Shown piece by piece: positions 57,701-64,000 of a DNA stretch of 64,000 bases. The stretch is from Nitrosococcus halophilus Nc 4. Its GTDB lineage: Bacteria; Pseudomonadota; Gammaproteobacteria; Nitrosococcales; Nitrosococcaceae. The stretch's first letter is position 1, and the number at the start of each line of letters is the position of its first letter. The notes under the pieces were generated by a model. That model was given only the letters and a program-made list of their open reading frames with translations. It made no database searches and had not been told where the DNA came from. The position numbers and the translations under genes are program-made. The stretch spans positions 1-64,000 of the forward strand of contig NC_013958.1 in assembly GCF_000024725.1 (NCBI RefSeq), in the 5' to 3' direction.

Positions 57701-58528
57701 GAACCCATCTTCACCCAACTGTGTGACATCGGCGTGGCACAGTTCCGCCACGGTCGCGTGCTGCTGGCATCGCGCCTCATCGCCTTATTCCGCGTGGACC
57801 GGTCTTGGACGGAGGCCCATTTGCTGCCACTGTTCGACTGGACGATTGACGCCGCTGAGGCACGCGCGGCCTGGAAAGGTTTCCTGTGGTCCCCGCGCCT
57901 GTATCGGCCGCTGCTGATCGCGTTCAAAACACAATTCCTCGACACCGTCCGCCACTACTCGGAGTTGGGTGAGCATGCCCAGCAATTCGCCGCATTTCTG
58001 ACCTATGCGGCGCTGGACCCGGTAGACACTTATACCGCGGAAGAATTCCAGACCGCCCTTGGCGCATTGCCGCAGGAGGGTTTGCACAAAGCTGCGCAGG
58101 CACTCGTCCAGGCGCTGGAAGGGGCTGGCGAGCAAAGAGAGGACTACTGGGTCAATCGCATTCAGCCGTTTTGGCAAGCCATCTGGCCCAAATCCCGCCA
58201 ACTGGCCTCGAAGAGCATCGCGGGAAGCCTCGCCCAGCTCAGCATTGCCGCCCGTGGCCAATTCCCCGCAGCATTGGCTGCTGTTCTGGACTGGGTACAG
58301 CCGATTGAGCATCCTCACTTCGTCGTGCGCCTGTTGCACGAATCAGGTTTGCCTGGACGATTTCCGGAGGATGCGCTATGCCTCTTAGATGCCATCATCG
58401 ACAATCAACCCCGGGCGCCTCGAAAATTGGGACAATGCTTGAACGCTATTGCGAAGGCTGCGCCCGCTTTGGAGCAAAATCACCGCTATCAGCGGTTGAC
58501 AGAGTACTCCCGGCGACGTGGCATTTGA
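54722..58528 (+). CDS. SIR2-domain anti-phage protein, DSR1-like
   Basis: A 1268-residue protein. The N-terminal SIR2 domain (about 20-280) has VVFFCGAGISYPAGLPGFKG (nucleotide-binding), VTTNFDRIFE with the catalytic Asn (near 125), LVYLHGLLP with the catalytic His (near 163), and VGYSINDPVLRYMM. The remaining about 950 residues are a long alpha-helical region, presumably the phage sensor. Domain order and length match the defence-associated sirtuin DSR1, which degrades NAD and causes abortive infection. GC-rich. It follows attC-like site F, and copy 4 of the 20-bp motif begins 10 bp after its stop. Confidence 0.85.
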   Translation: MQLVANGPDIPEALLQAHEEGLVVFFCGAGISYPAGLPGFKGLVDAIYHLVGTMPNAIEEEAYKRKQFDATLDLLERRLPGQRLAVRKALAEALQPKLRRKGATDTHAALLQLARSRDGALRLVTTNFDRIFERVAKRNKQSINTYAAPMLPIPKNSRWNGLVYLHGLLPERSDASALNQLVLTSGDFGLAYLTDRWAARFISELFRNYVVCFVGYSINDPVLRYMMDALAADRRLGETTPQAYALGDCAPGQESGKIIEWEAKGVVPILYEVPAGTRDHSALHRTLKAWAETYRDGILGKERIVVDYAMAHPSASTRQDDFVGRMLWALSHESGLPAKRFADFDPVPPLDWLEPFSEKCYRHGDLARFGVPPHAEVDDKLCFSLVCRPAPHTRTPWMMLVSGGPMDSQWDDRMRHLARWLVQHLDNPDLILWLAQHGGLLHDQLVRLIEDKLDTFARLEREGNTDELARIRAQSLDAIPRPLLRPMWRLLLTNRVKSPWRGLDLYRWKDRLKRDGLTATLRFELRELLAPKVALEKPFCWREDDTETEAPERLKQLVDWELVLAADHVHSSLNDLADAECWRNALPALLEDFQQLLRDALDLLRELGEADDRGDRSYWDLPSISPHWQNRGFCDWVALIELVRDAWLAVRESDPARATQVAQTWFAAPYPTFKRLALFAARHDDCIAPAQWVDWLLADDAWWLWSFDTMRETLRLLVKQGLHLTPQARGQLETAILAGPPRAMYQDDIEPERWQNWVDRSVWLHLAKLKSSGGNLGLAATERLGALSAAHPEWRLANNECDEFSRWTSGTGDPDFEDNIEVDLAPRKRGELVHWLKKPPPSKHLFYEDTWRETCRARFFHCAYALCDLARERQWPSGRWREALQAWSEEERVLRSWRFIAPLVQTMPDEMLRDIAHSLTWWLKAVSKSLDRHEDIFLGLCRRILALPHQDGMDTDQSVTRAINHPVGHVTQALLNLWFKRKPNDNDKLPADLEPIFTQLCDIGVAQFRHGRVLLASRLIALFRVDRSWTEAHLLPLFDWTIDAAEARAAWKGFLWSPRLYRPLLIAFKTQFLDTVRHYSELGEHAQQFAAFLTYAALDPVDTYTAEEFQTALGALPQEGLHKAAQALVQALEGAGEQREDYWVNRIQPFWQAIWPKSRQLASKSIAGSLAQLSIAARGQFPAALAAVLDWVQPIEHPHFVVRLLHESGLPGRFPEDALCLLDAIIDNQPRAPRKLGQCLNAIAKAAPALEQNHRYQRLTEYSRRRGI

Positions 58529-58537
58529 TCGTGAGTT

Positions 58538-58557
58538 CGGAAACCCTTGCCACATCA
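58538..58557 (+). repeat. AAACCCTTGCCACATCA motif, copy 4
   Basis: CGGAAACCCTTGCCACATCA immediately after the DSR1-like gene. Same orientation as copies 1-3; upstream TGATCGTGAGTTCGG resembles copy 3. It marks the right end of the defence block. Confidence 0.6.
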
Positions 58558-58599
58558 GGTTAGTCAGTCTATTTCATGTTGGAGACATAGGAGACGCTT

Positions 58600-59106
58600 A
58601 TGTCAATGCCTAGCGGTTACGTGCGCTGCCACGGGTGCGATTTCGAGGGCGTTATGCAGCGACGTCCGATCACGCTTGAGTACGTGCTTCCCGGTGGGGC
58701 CGTGGTTCAAGGATATCGTGTATTTTCTTGGTGCTCCTCATGCGAAAATGTTACTGAAGCAGAGGAAGCATTTGACACCGATTCAATTCAAGCCGAAATT
58801 GACTCGCTCAGGCAACAACAGGTTGGTTTCATTGGCCGCCTTTTTGGTGGTGGAAAGGCGGAAGATGTTGAAATTAAGCGTCTTCGGGGAAGGCTCCAGC
58901 TCGCACAACTTAGGCAGTCGGGGCCGCGCTGTCTGAGATGCGGGGAAACAACGGTAGTCCCTCTGGCCTTTGATGAGAGCGGAACATCTAGTATCGTCCA
59001 TACATGTGGCCGTCGCCTCTTCATGGTTCCCGAAGATCCCGACGCTCCGCGATTTATGTTCAGGCCAGAGGCGATCCGGCTTGACCCAGAGGGGTGGAAA
59101 ATTTGA
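58600..59106 (+). CDS. Double zinc-ribbon hypothetical protein
   Basis: A 168-residue protein. An N-terminal knuckle (VRCHGCDFEG ... WCSSCENV) and a C-terminal one (PRCLRCGETTVVPL, then HTCGRRL) could bind two zinc ions; a short coiled coil lies between them. GGAGAC just before the ATG may act as ribosome binding site. Likely nucleic-acid or protein binding. No family recognised. Confidence 0.6.
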   Translation: MSMPSGYVRCHGCDFEGVMQRRPITLEYVLPGGAVVQGYRVFSWCSSCENVTEAEEAFDTDSIQAEIDSLRQQQVGFIGRLFGGGKAEDVEIKRLRGRLQLAQLRQSGPRCLRCGETTVVPLAFDESGTSSIVHTCGRRLFMVPEDPDAPRFMFRPEAIRLDPEGWKI

Positions 59107-59122
59107 ACTCATGAAAAAAAAC

Positions 59123-59246
59123 CCGACTTTCCGACCCCCTATTTTTAAGTTACTCATTTTTCGGCCTTTTTGAATCCTGGCTTTAAACTGGCACGAATTT
59201 TAATTTAGTATTTTCCGTAAGTTACGAAGGGGGGTCGGAAAGTCGG
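59123..59246. repeat. 124-bp element with 17-bp perfect inverted ends
   Basis: CCGACTTTCCGACCCCC (59123-59139) and GGGGGTCGGAAAGTCGG (59230-59246) are perfect inverted repeats enclosing AT-rich DNA. It may be a MITE, or a long hairpin acting as a bidirectional terminator between the two convergent genes. Confidence 0.6.
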
Positions 59247-59354
59247 TTTACCCCTAATAGCCCAGACATTTTCCAGGGCTGTAAAGCAGAAGCCACTTTT
59301 TTTGCTCGACGGAGTCTGTACGATCTTGGATATTTCGGATTCAGAAAATTCAGC

Positions 59355-62300
59355 TCATCTACGAGCTAGAGGCCAACTCTCACGTGAAGTAGCGAAGCGA
59401 TGCACTAACTGCCCGTCATCGCCTCTGTATTGCCTTAAGACCGCGCCGACCCACTTAGCTTGACCGACAGCCCTGCTGATAATATCAACAGCCCGATTGG
59501 TAGCGATCACTAACCAGCCTTCGCCGCAAACTTCATCTATCCGGGGTGGACTTCTATCGATTGGGCCGTCCATCCACCAGAGGCTTTCAGCCATCAACTC
59601 ACCATTGCTATCGATCCAGCGGAACAAGCCCTCAGAGGCCAATTGCCATCCCAATGCAAGCGCGAGAGAAGGATTCAGGGCCAGCCAGTTACCGCCACCC
59701 CAATCTACTTGGTACGGTCTCCCATAGATCACGGTTGATGGCTCATCAGCTCCAGATAGCTTTGGGTAATCACACACGTTCCAATCGCTACACCAAGGGA
59801 AAAATTGGTCCGCGCTATCAATCTGTCCCGGAGTCGGCCAATCGGGATGGCAAACCATGGAAAAGCGGTACTCGGTGGGGGTCTTCCAATCCAGGCTGCG
59901 GATACAAGTTAATTCTCCCAACACTACAAATCCATTTGCAAGAATGGGAACGAATACCTCTATTGCCTCGGCTCCCTTTTCGACCCAGGCAGTATCTGGA
60001 TACGGCCCCATGATCCGTGGAGAGGGCATATGAATGCATTCTAGTCTGGCGATAGGCTCACGTAACGACAGGGCTGAATCGTGGCGTCGGAACCATCCCT
60101 CCAAGAAGTTTTGGCTGCGACTATCCAGTCTGCCGGCATCAAGCAATTCAGCCACCAAATATGAGATAGCCAACAGCGCCACCTGAGGCCGGGGGCGATG
60201 GTAAGTGATCTCTAATTTCATGGCGCGCAGCCATATACGAAGTTTCTCCTCGGCTGCCTTGTTCCATTCCTTCTCTGGTGCCAAAGCCCGCTTAAGTGCA
60301 GTTGTGCGCGCCAATAAATTCGGAAGAGGTAAGCCAGTTAATTTATAGAGGAGCGTCAGATCCGACTTAAACGGCTGAACCATCTCCAATGGATCATGAG
60401 TGTCAGGAAAAACCTCACCGGGCTTCAAGACATGGGTTGGAACTGCCTCTTCAGTGTTCTGGAGTGAGGGTAATTCCAGCTTGAAAATTGAGGGGAGTCG
60501 CCTGCGATCATCTGATACCTGCTCCGGCTCTATCGCCAGTGGCCGCACAAGTCCTAGCGCCATTCTGCGGACTACAAAATCAGGGGACGCACACAGCACA
60601 CTCAGCTGATCGGCAAAACTTCCAATAAAATCGGGACGCTCGGGATAGACTGACTCCAATACGGCAAGGGCTTGAATAGGCCGAATGCCTTTGTCGCCCA
60701 GGAAATTCGCCAGCTCCAACTGCAAAGGGTTGTCGCCAAGCCGATCGAGCACCATCCGGCATAGAGTCCGATGGGCCATCTCCCTAATCTCTGGGATTGG
60801 GATGTCAGCCGCCCGAAAACTAAAATAGGCCAGCATCTCATAAGAAGTGGTTGGATCTGGAGTCAAATCAAGATCAGGCGGAAGCTCTTTTGGATCAGCG
60901 AAGTCGCTGAGCTGATACACATGCTCCCGGATTTCTTCCCAAAGAGCCTTCAGTGGCGGTACCTCAAACAGGATTTCGCTCAAATCTTCCAGATTAGCCA
61001 GCAAATTGGAAGGGTATCGATAGTCAGCTAGATAATCGTCCACCAAGCATTCGATTGCCCTTTGGCGCCAAACCTCCGGGTTAATAGTTACCAACGCTCT
61101 CAAAATAACCTGCCGGCTGCCTCCATCAAACCAACGATCCCAGCCTTGAGGCCGTGTCTCATTCACCAGCGGCTCCACTATTTGCAGTGCCTCTTCCGTA
61201 AAGCCCAGGGCGTAGAGGCGCTCTGCAAAAAGCGCCTCAACCCTATAGCCTGGCTGGAAGAAAGAAAGGCTCTCACGGAGTTGATATATCTGCTCCCGTG
61301 TGAGCCCCTTGGCCAAAGGACGTACCAGGCTATCCCAACGAAAATGCTCGGTGGATTCGACAGTATCGATTAGAGAAAGGAGCTCTCGGTACGATCTGAC
61401 ACGGAGCTGAGCATCCTCCGTGGTGAGTATCTCACCGGTCTTTAAAGTAAGCGCCGGCTGGCCTGCGCCATCCCTTTTTGTCGGAGTTGTCGGCAAGCGT
61501 TTGCTGAACTCAGATTCTTCCCCACCAACCTTGCGGAGTCCTATGAGCAAGTTCTTCCACCAATCCAGACGGATAGAAGGAAACGCCCTGATTTCGATGG
61601 TGCGCGCCAGATCCGCAAGTAAGTTTTCGGCTTGCTGGGCACTTCGTACTTCATGGCAGCGGGCGGCCAGAGTCTCTGCCAATTCCGGCAGGACTCCCGC
61701 TGCGAAGGGGATAAGCAGGTGGCGAGCAACGGCGAAGATAGCCTCGATCGGTGGATCGTCGTCCTGGAGGGCAGCTAATAGCAGGCCATTCACCGCCGAG
61801 GTATAGTGAAGAGCATGTCGGTCGAATAGCCATTCCACAAGTGGGAGGCTATAGGCCGGCTTCCAAGTGGCAACCAGTTTTACCAGGTCTATCGCGGCAT
61901 CCTGTATGTCTCGCCCCCGGTTGGATTGTTCGAGACTTACTAACACTGCCGCGAATTGCCGAACATCTTCTACTGTCGTCCCTGGGAAGGTGGAATTGAT
62001 CCGTTGCAACCACTCCATCCAGCGCGAAAATTGGGTATCCTTGTCGTGGTAGATGCCAAACGTGTCCTGCAGTATTTTCGGCAAGAGCTTTTGGGCCCGT
62101 TCGGTCTCGCCAAGCTTGATCCAAGCTCGCGTAAGCCGCTGATAGTTGTTAATACGGCTTTGTATATCGTTGTCTGCCCCGATCTCTGTTTCGATACATG
62201 CCAGCCTGTTGACTAGACGCTCCCGCAAATCATCCGCCTCATAAAGGGCTATTGAGATCTCTTGGCGCCAATCGACACTCCAAAATCCCTTGTCCTTGGC

Positions 62301-64000
62301 CCAGCGTTCTTCAAATGCCTTGCTCAAGGCCTGCACGGCCGCCATTCCGTGGGTAGCCGCTGCCTGGATGGCGAAGCGGAAAAAGTCCTGTGCAGCACTT
62401 TCGAGCTCATACCATCCGTACCAATCCCGGGCCTCTAGGAAATCGCGCCGGAATAGTCTCAACGCTGAGCGAAGCTCGCTTACCACAGCACTGGGAGTCC
62501 ACACGTCACCGGCCCAGGCCCGCCCCCATAGATTGGCGATAATGACCAGATGCCGCTCAAACAGCACGGTTCCCTGATGTTGCGGTTCTTCACTGCTTGG
62601 TACCGCCACCGTGGGTTCCATAGCTCTACCAAGGGCGGCCAGCAGTCGGTTCAGCCGGATCCGCCATGAGAATGGGCTAAGATTTTTCCGGTGGTGTCTG
62701 AATTTGCCCCATTGATAGAGGGGCGGCTGCCCTATCCCCTCAATCCAGCGAGCCGCCTCTTCCCGATCATTCCTGATACGAAGCAGAAACTCGGCGATCA
62801 GCAACCGGTCGTCTTTATCCAACTCAGCGGTCTGTGCCCATTCCAGAAGTCGATCAAGAGCCTGCCCGGTACTATCCTCGGGAGAACGGCGAAGGCAGGT
62901 TTGAAAATCTAGGTATATTAACCATTTTTCAGCGTCCTCCCGTGATTGCAAGTGGGACACCAGCGCATCCAGCTGAGTACTATCCCCACTTTCGAATACC
63001 TCGTCGATCAAGGCATTCAATGCCAAATCATGCACTGGTTCGACTTCTCGCTCAGAATCAACCGCTTCCCAAGCGTGATCCTTATTTATATCTACCCGCA
63101 GCTGCGAGATAGCCGTGAAAATCTGGTCTAAAGGTCGGAAGTGGTGAGCAACCCTAGCCCAAGCCTCCAGCCGGTCCAAATCAGATCCTTCTGTGTCTGT
63201 GGCTGATATACGGTTTGCACCCGAAAGCAGCTCCAAGGGTTCGGCAGCATTGAATATCATTCTTGCCGTCTCCCGCGCCCTGGCATCCATCAGGTGCGCA
63301 CACAGATGCAGAGCTTCGATCGCTGAGATCCTCAGATGACGGCCGTCGAGGGCATAGTCCCGTGCAGCCTCCACGCCCTTCACAGCCAGCAGTAGACCCG
63401 GTAGGTCGATCTGATCCAAGGTGAATTGACGCTCGCCTAGTTCGTGCTCGATCAGCAGACAGCGAATGATCACAAGGGCATCTTGTCGGGCACGAGCGGC
63501 TCTAAGTACCAGGGTTATGTCCTCTCGGATAGCCTCCAGGGGACGCAAGGTGAAAAATTGCTGCCGGAAACGGTCCTGCTGGCCCAGTTTGAGCACCGCG
63601 TCCCAGTCGTCGGCATAGGCACAATGGTAGATCTCTTCCCAGGTCCATGACAAATCTGTACCGCTGGCTGCAGCGTAGTCAGCAAGCTTCCGGTGATAGT
63701 CGCGATGCCGCTTATCGTCATAGTCGCCGAATAAGTCGCGGCTTGTCTTGTCTAGGATGAACTGCCTGAAGCTGTTGTGGAAGAAGTGCCACCGCGTGTC
63801 GGTCTCCTTGCGGAAATAGTGTTGGGCCTGTTTCAGGAATTCAGCTACGGTGGCTTCTTCCACCCAATCGACCAACGCCTTTGGGTTCGGCGGAACCCGC
63901 ATGCGGGCGATCAGCGCGAACAGTTCGACGAGCGCTCTATTACTTTCGAGCTTCTGCCAGTAGAGTTCGTAACTTTGCTCAATGTGGCCGCGGTATGGGT
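59355..64000 (-). CDS. Very large STAND-NTPase-like defence protein (N-terminus outside window)
   Basis: At least 1547 residues; the frame continues past the window end without a stop, so the ATG at 63902 is internal. The visible N-terminal part (FALIARMRVPPNPKALVDWV, then RWHFFHNSFRQFILDKTSRD, then EEIYHCAYADDWDAVLKLG) resembles the winged-helix and start of the repeat region that follow the NACHT/STAND ATPase in Avs-like proteins. The rest is a long alpha-helical repeat region. The effector and ATPase domains must lie beyond 64000. Convergent with 58600-59106. Confidence 0.65.
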   Translation of the reverse strand, partial: PYRGHIEQSYELYWQKLESNRALVELFALIARMRVPPNPKALVDWVEEATVAEFLKQAQHYFRKETDTRWHFFHNSFRQFILDKTSRDLFGDYDDKRHRDYHRKLADYAAASGTDLSWTWEEIYHCAYADDWDAVLKLGQQDRFRQQFFTLRPLEAIREDITLVLRAARARQDALVIIRCLLIEHELGERQFTLDQIDLPGLLLAVKGVEAARDYALDGRHLRISAIEALHLCAHLMDARARETARMIFNAAEPLELLSGANRISATDTEGSDLDRLEAWARVAHHFRPLDQIFTAISQLRVDINKDHAWEAVDSEREVEPVHDLALNALIDEVFESGDSTQLDALVSHLQSREDAEKWLIYLDFQTCLRRSPEDSTGQALDRLLEWAQTAELDKDDRLLIAEFLLRIRNDREEAARWIEGIGQPPLYQWGKFRHHRKNLSPFSWRIRLNRLLAALGRAMEPTVAVPSSEEPQHQGTVLFERHLVIIANLWGRAWAGDVWTPSAVVSELRSALRLFRRDFLEARDWYGWYELESAAQDFFRFAIQAAATHGMAAVQALSKAFEERWAKDKGFWSVDWRQEISIALYEADDLRERLVNRLACIETEIGADNDIQSRINNYQRLTRAWIKLGETERAQKLLPKILQDTFGIYHDKDTQFSRWMEWLQRINSTFPGTTVEDVRQFAAVLVSLEQSNRGRDIQDAAIDLVKLVATWKPAYSLPLVEWLFDRHALHYTSAVNGLLLAALQDDDPPIEAIFAVARHLLIPFAAGVLPELAETLAARCHEVRSAQQAENLLADLARTIEIRAFPSIRLDWWKNLLIGLRKVGGEESEFSKRLPTTPTKRDGAGQPALTLKTGEILTTEDAQLRVRSYRELLSLIDTVESTEHFRWDSLVRPLAKGLTREQIYQLRESLSFFQPGYRVEALFAERLYALGFTEEALQIVEPLVNETRPQGWDRWFDGGSRQVILRALVTINPEVWRQRAIECLVDDYLADYRYPSNLLANLEDLSEILFEVPPLKALWEEIREHVYQLSDFADPKELPPDLDLTPDPTTSYEMLAYFSFRAADIPIPEIREMAHRTLCRMVLDRLGDNPLQLELANFLGDKGIRPIQALAVLESVYPERPDFIGSFADQLSVLCASPDFVVRRMALGLVRPLAIEPEQVSDDRRRLPSIFKLELPSLQNTEEAVPTHVLKPGEVFPDTHDPLEMVQPFKSDLTLLYKLTGLPLPNLLARTTALKRALAPEKEWNKAAEEKLRIWLRAMKLEITYHRPRPQVALLAISYLVAELLDAGRLDSRSQNFLEGWFRRHDSALSLREPIARLECIHMPSPRIMGPYPDTAWVEKGAEAIEVFVPILANGFVVLGELTCIRSLDWKTPTEYRFSMVCHPDWPTPGQIDSADQFFPWCSDWNVCDYPKLSGADEPSTVIYGRPYQVDWGGGNWLALNPSLALALGWQLASEGLFRWIDSNGELMAESLWWMDGPIDRSPPRIDEVCGEGWLVIATNRAVDIISRAVGQAKWVGAVLRQYRGDDGQLVHRFATSRESWPLARR

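Noticed and set aside
54722-58528. Many antisense and shifted open frames inside the DSR1-like gene
   Set aside because: GC-rich coding DNA leaves shadow frames; none has conserved motifs.
1-64000. tRNA, rRNA or riboswitch genes
   Set aside because: I saw no cloverleaf with a T-loop consensus, no rRNA-like blocks and no known riboswitch core in either strand by eye.

Overview
The window looks like a plasmid, or a plasmid-derived genomic island, of a mesophilic proteobacterium. The protein families, IS types and codon style suggest a gammaproteobacterium; a Chromatiales/Nitrosococcus-type host is only my guess. There are no rRNA, tRNA or core housekeeping genes. There are one replication initiator, two ParA-type partition loci, two KfrA-like proteins, several toxin-antitoxin remnants, tyrosine recombinases, IS and intron debris, and a dense set of anti-phage genes.

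Layout. 0.15-6.3 kb: a complete type I restriction-modification operon (hsdM-hsdS-hsdR, minus strand). 6.6-7.3 kb: a HigBA-like toxin-antitoxin pair. 7.4-11 kb: a minus-strand group with a membrane hydrolase, a DUF4926/DUF6883 pair, an AAA ATPase and a TolC-like protein. 11-16.3 kb: the replication and maintenance core. It holds GGA-loop hairpins, phased repeats (candidate origin), a RepA-like initiator with an overlapping leader peptide and a likely antisense copy-control RNA, a ParC-like protein, an XRE regulator, a vapC relic, kfrA, and a GNAT/DUF1778 toxin-antitoxin pair. 16.7-17.6 kb: an IS1-family element with an 8-bp target duplication. 18.6-21.9 kb: a phage-like recombination operon with a hairpin in each intergenic gap and candidate XRE operators at its promoter. 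22.1-24.3 kb: hicB with a nonsense-mutated hicA, then a pair of extremely adenine-poor genes, one of them SLOG-like, and a second GGA-loop hairpin array. 24.6-29.2 kb: cargo (pseudopilin, retropepsin, nuclease/lamin-tail protein, Rap1a-like protein, Mrr-like endonuclease). 29.2-32.5 kb: two partition loci with a repeated perfect palindrome as candidate parS. 32.7-35.3 kb: two tyrosine recombinases. 35.3-39.5 kb: small ORFs, an IS21-like relic and a second kfrA.

39.6-58.6 kb is the most striking part. Plus-strand genes encode nucleases, a TIR-like protein, a HEPN-like protein, an HNH protein and a DSR1-type sirtuin. They are separated by sequences resembling integron attC sites, but no integron integrase is visible (a CALIN-like array). 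A 20-bp motif found beside the 34-35 kb recombinase recurs at both ends of this block. Minus-strand genes interrupt it: an M28 peptidase, a SNF2 helicase with a partner protein, broken ORFs and a group II intron whose reverse transcriptase is reduced to its N-terminus. The window ends inside a very large STAND-like gene (59.3-64 kb).

Taken together: replication (RepA, antisense RNA), partition (ParA/ParB, ParC-like, KfrA) and toxin-antitoxin loci keep the replicon; recombinases and mobile elements remodel it; the restriction, TIR, HEPN, SIR2, helicase and STAND genes probably form its defence cargo. All family calls come from reading the sequences by eye; no database search was run.
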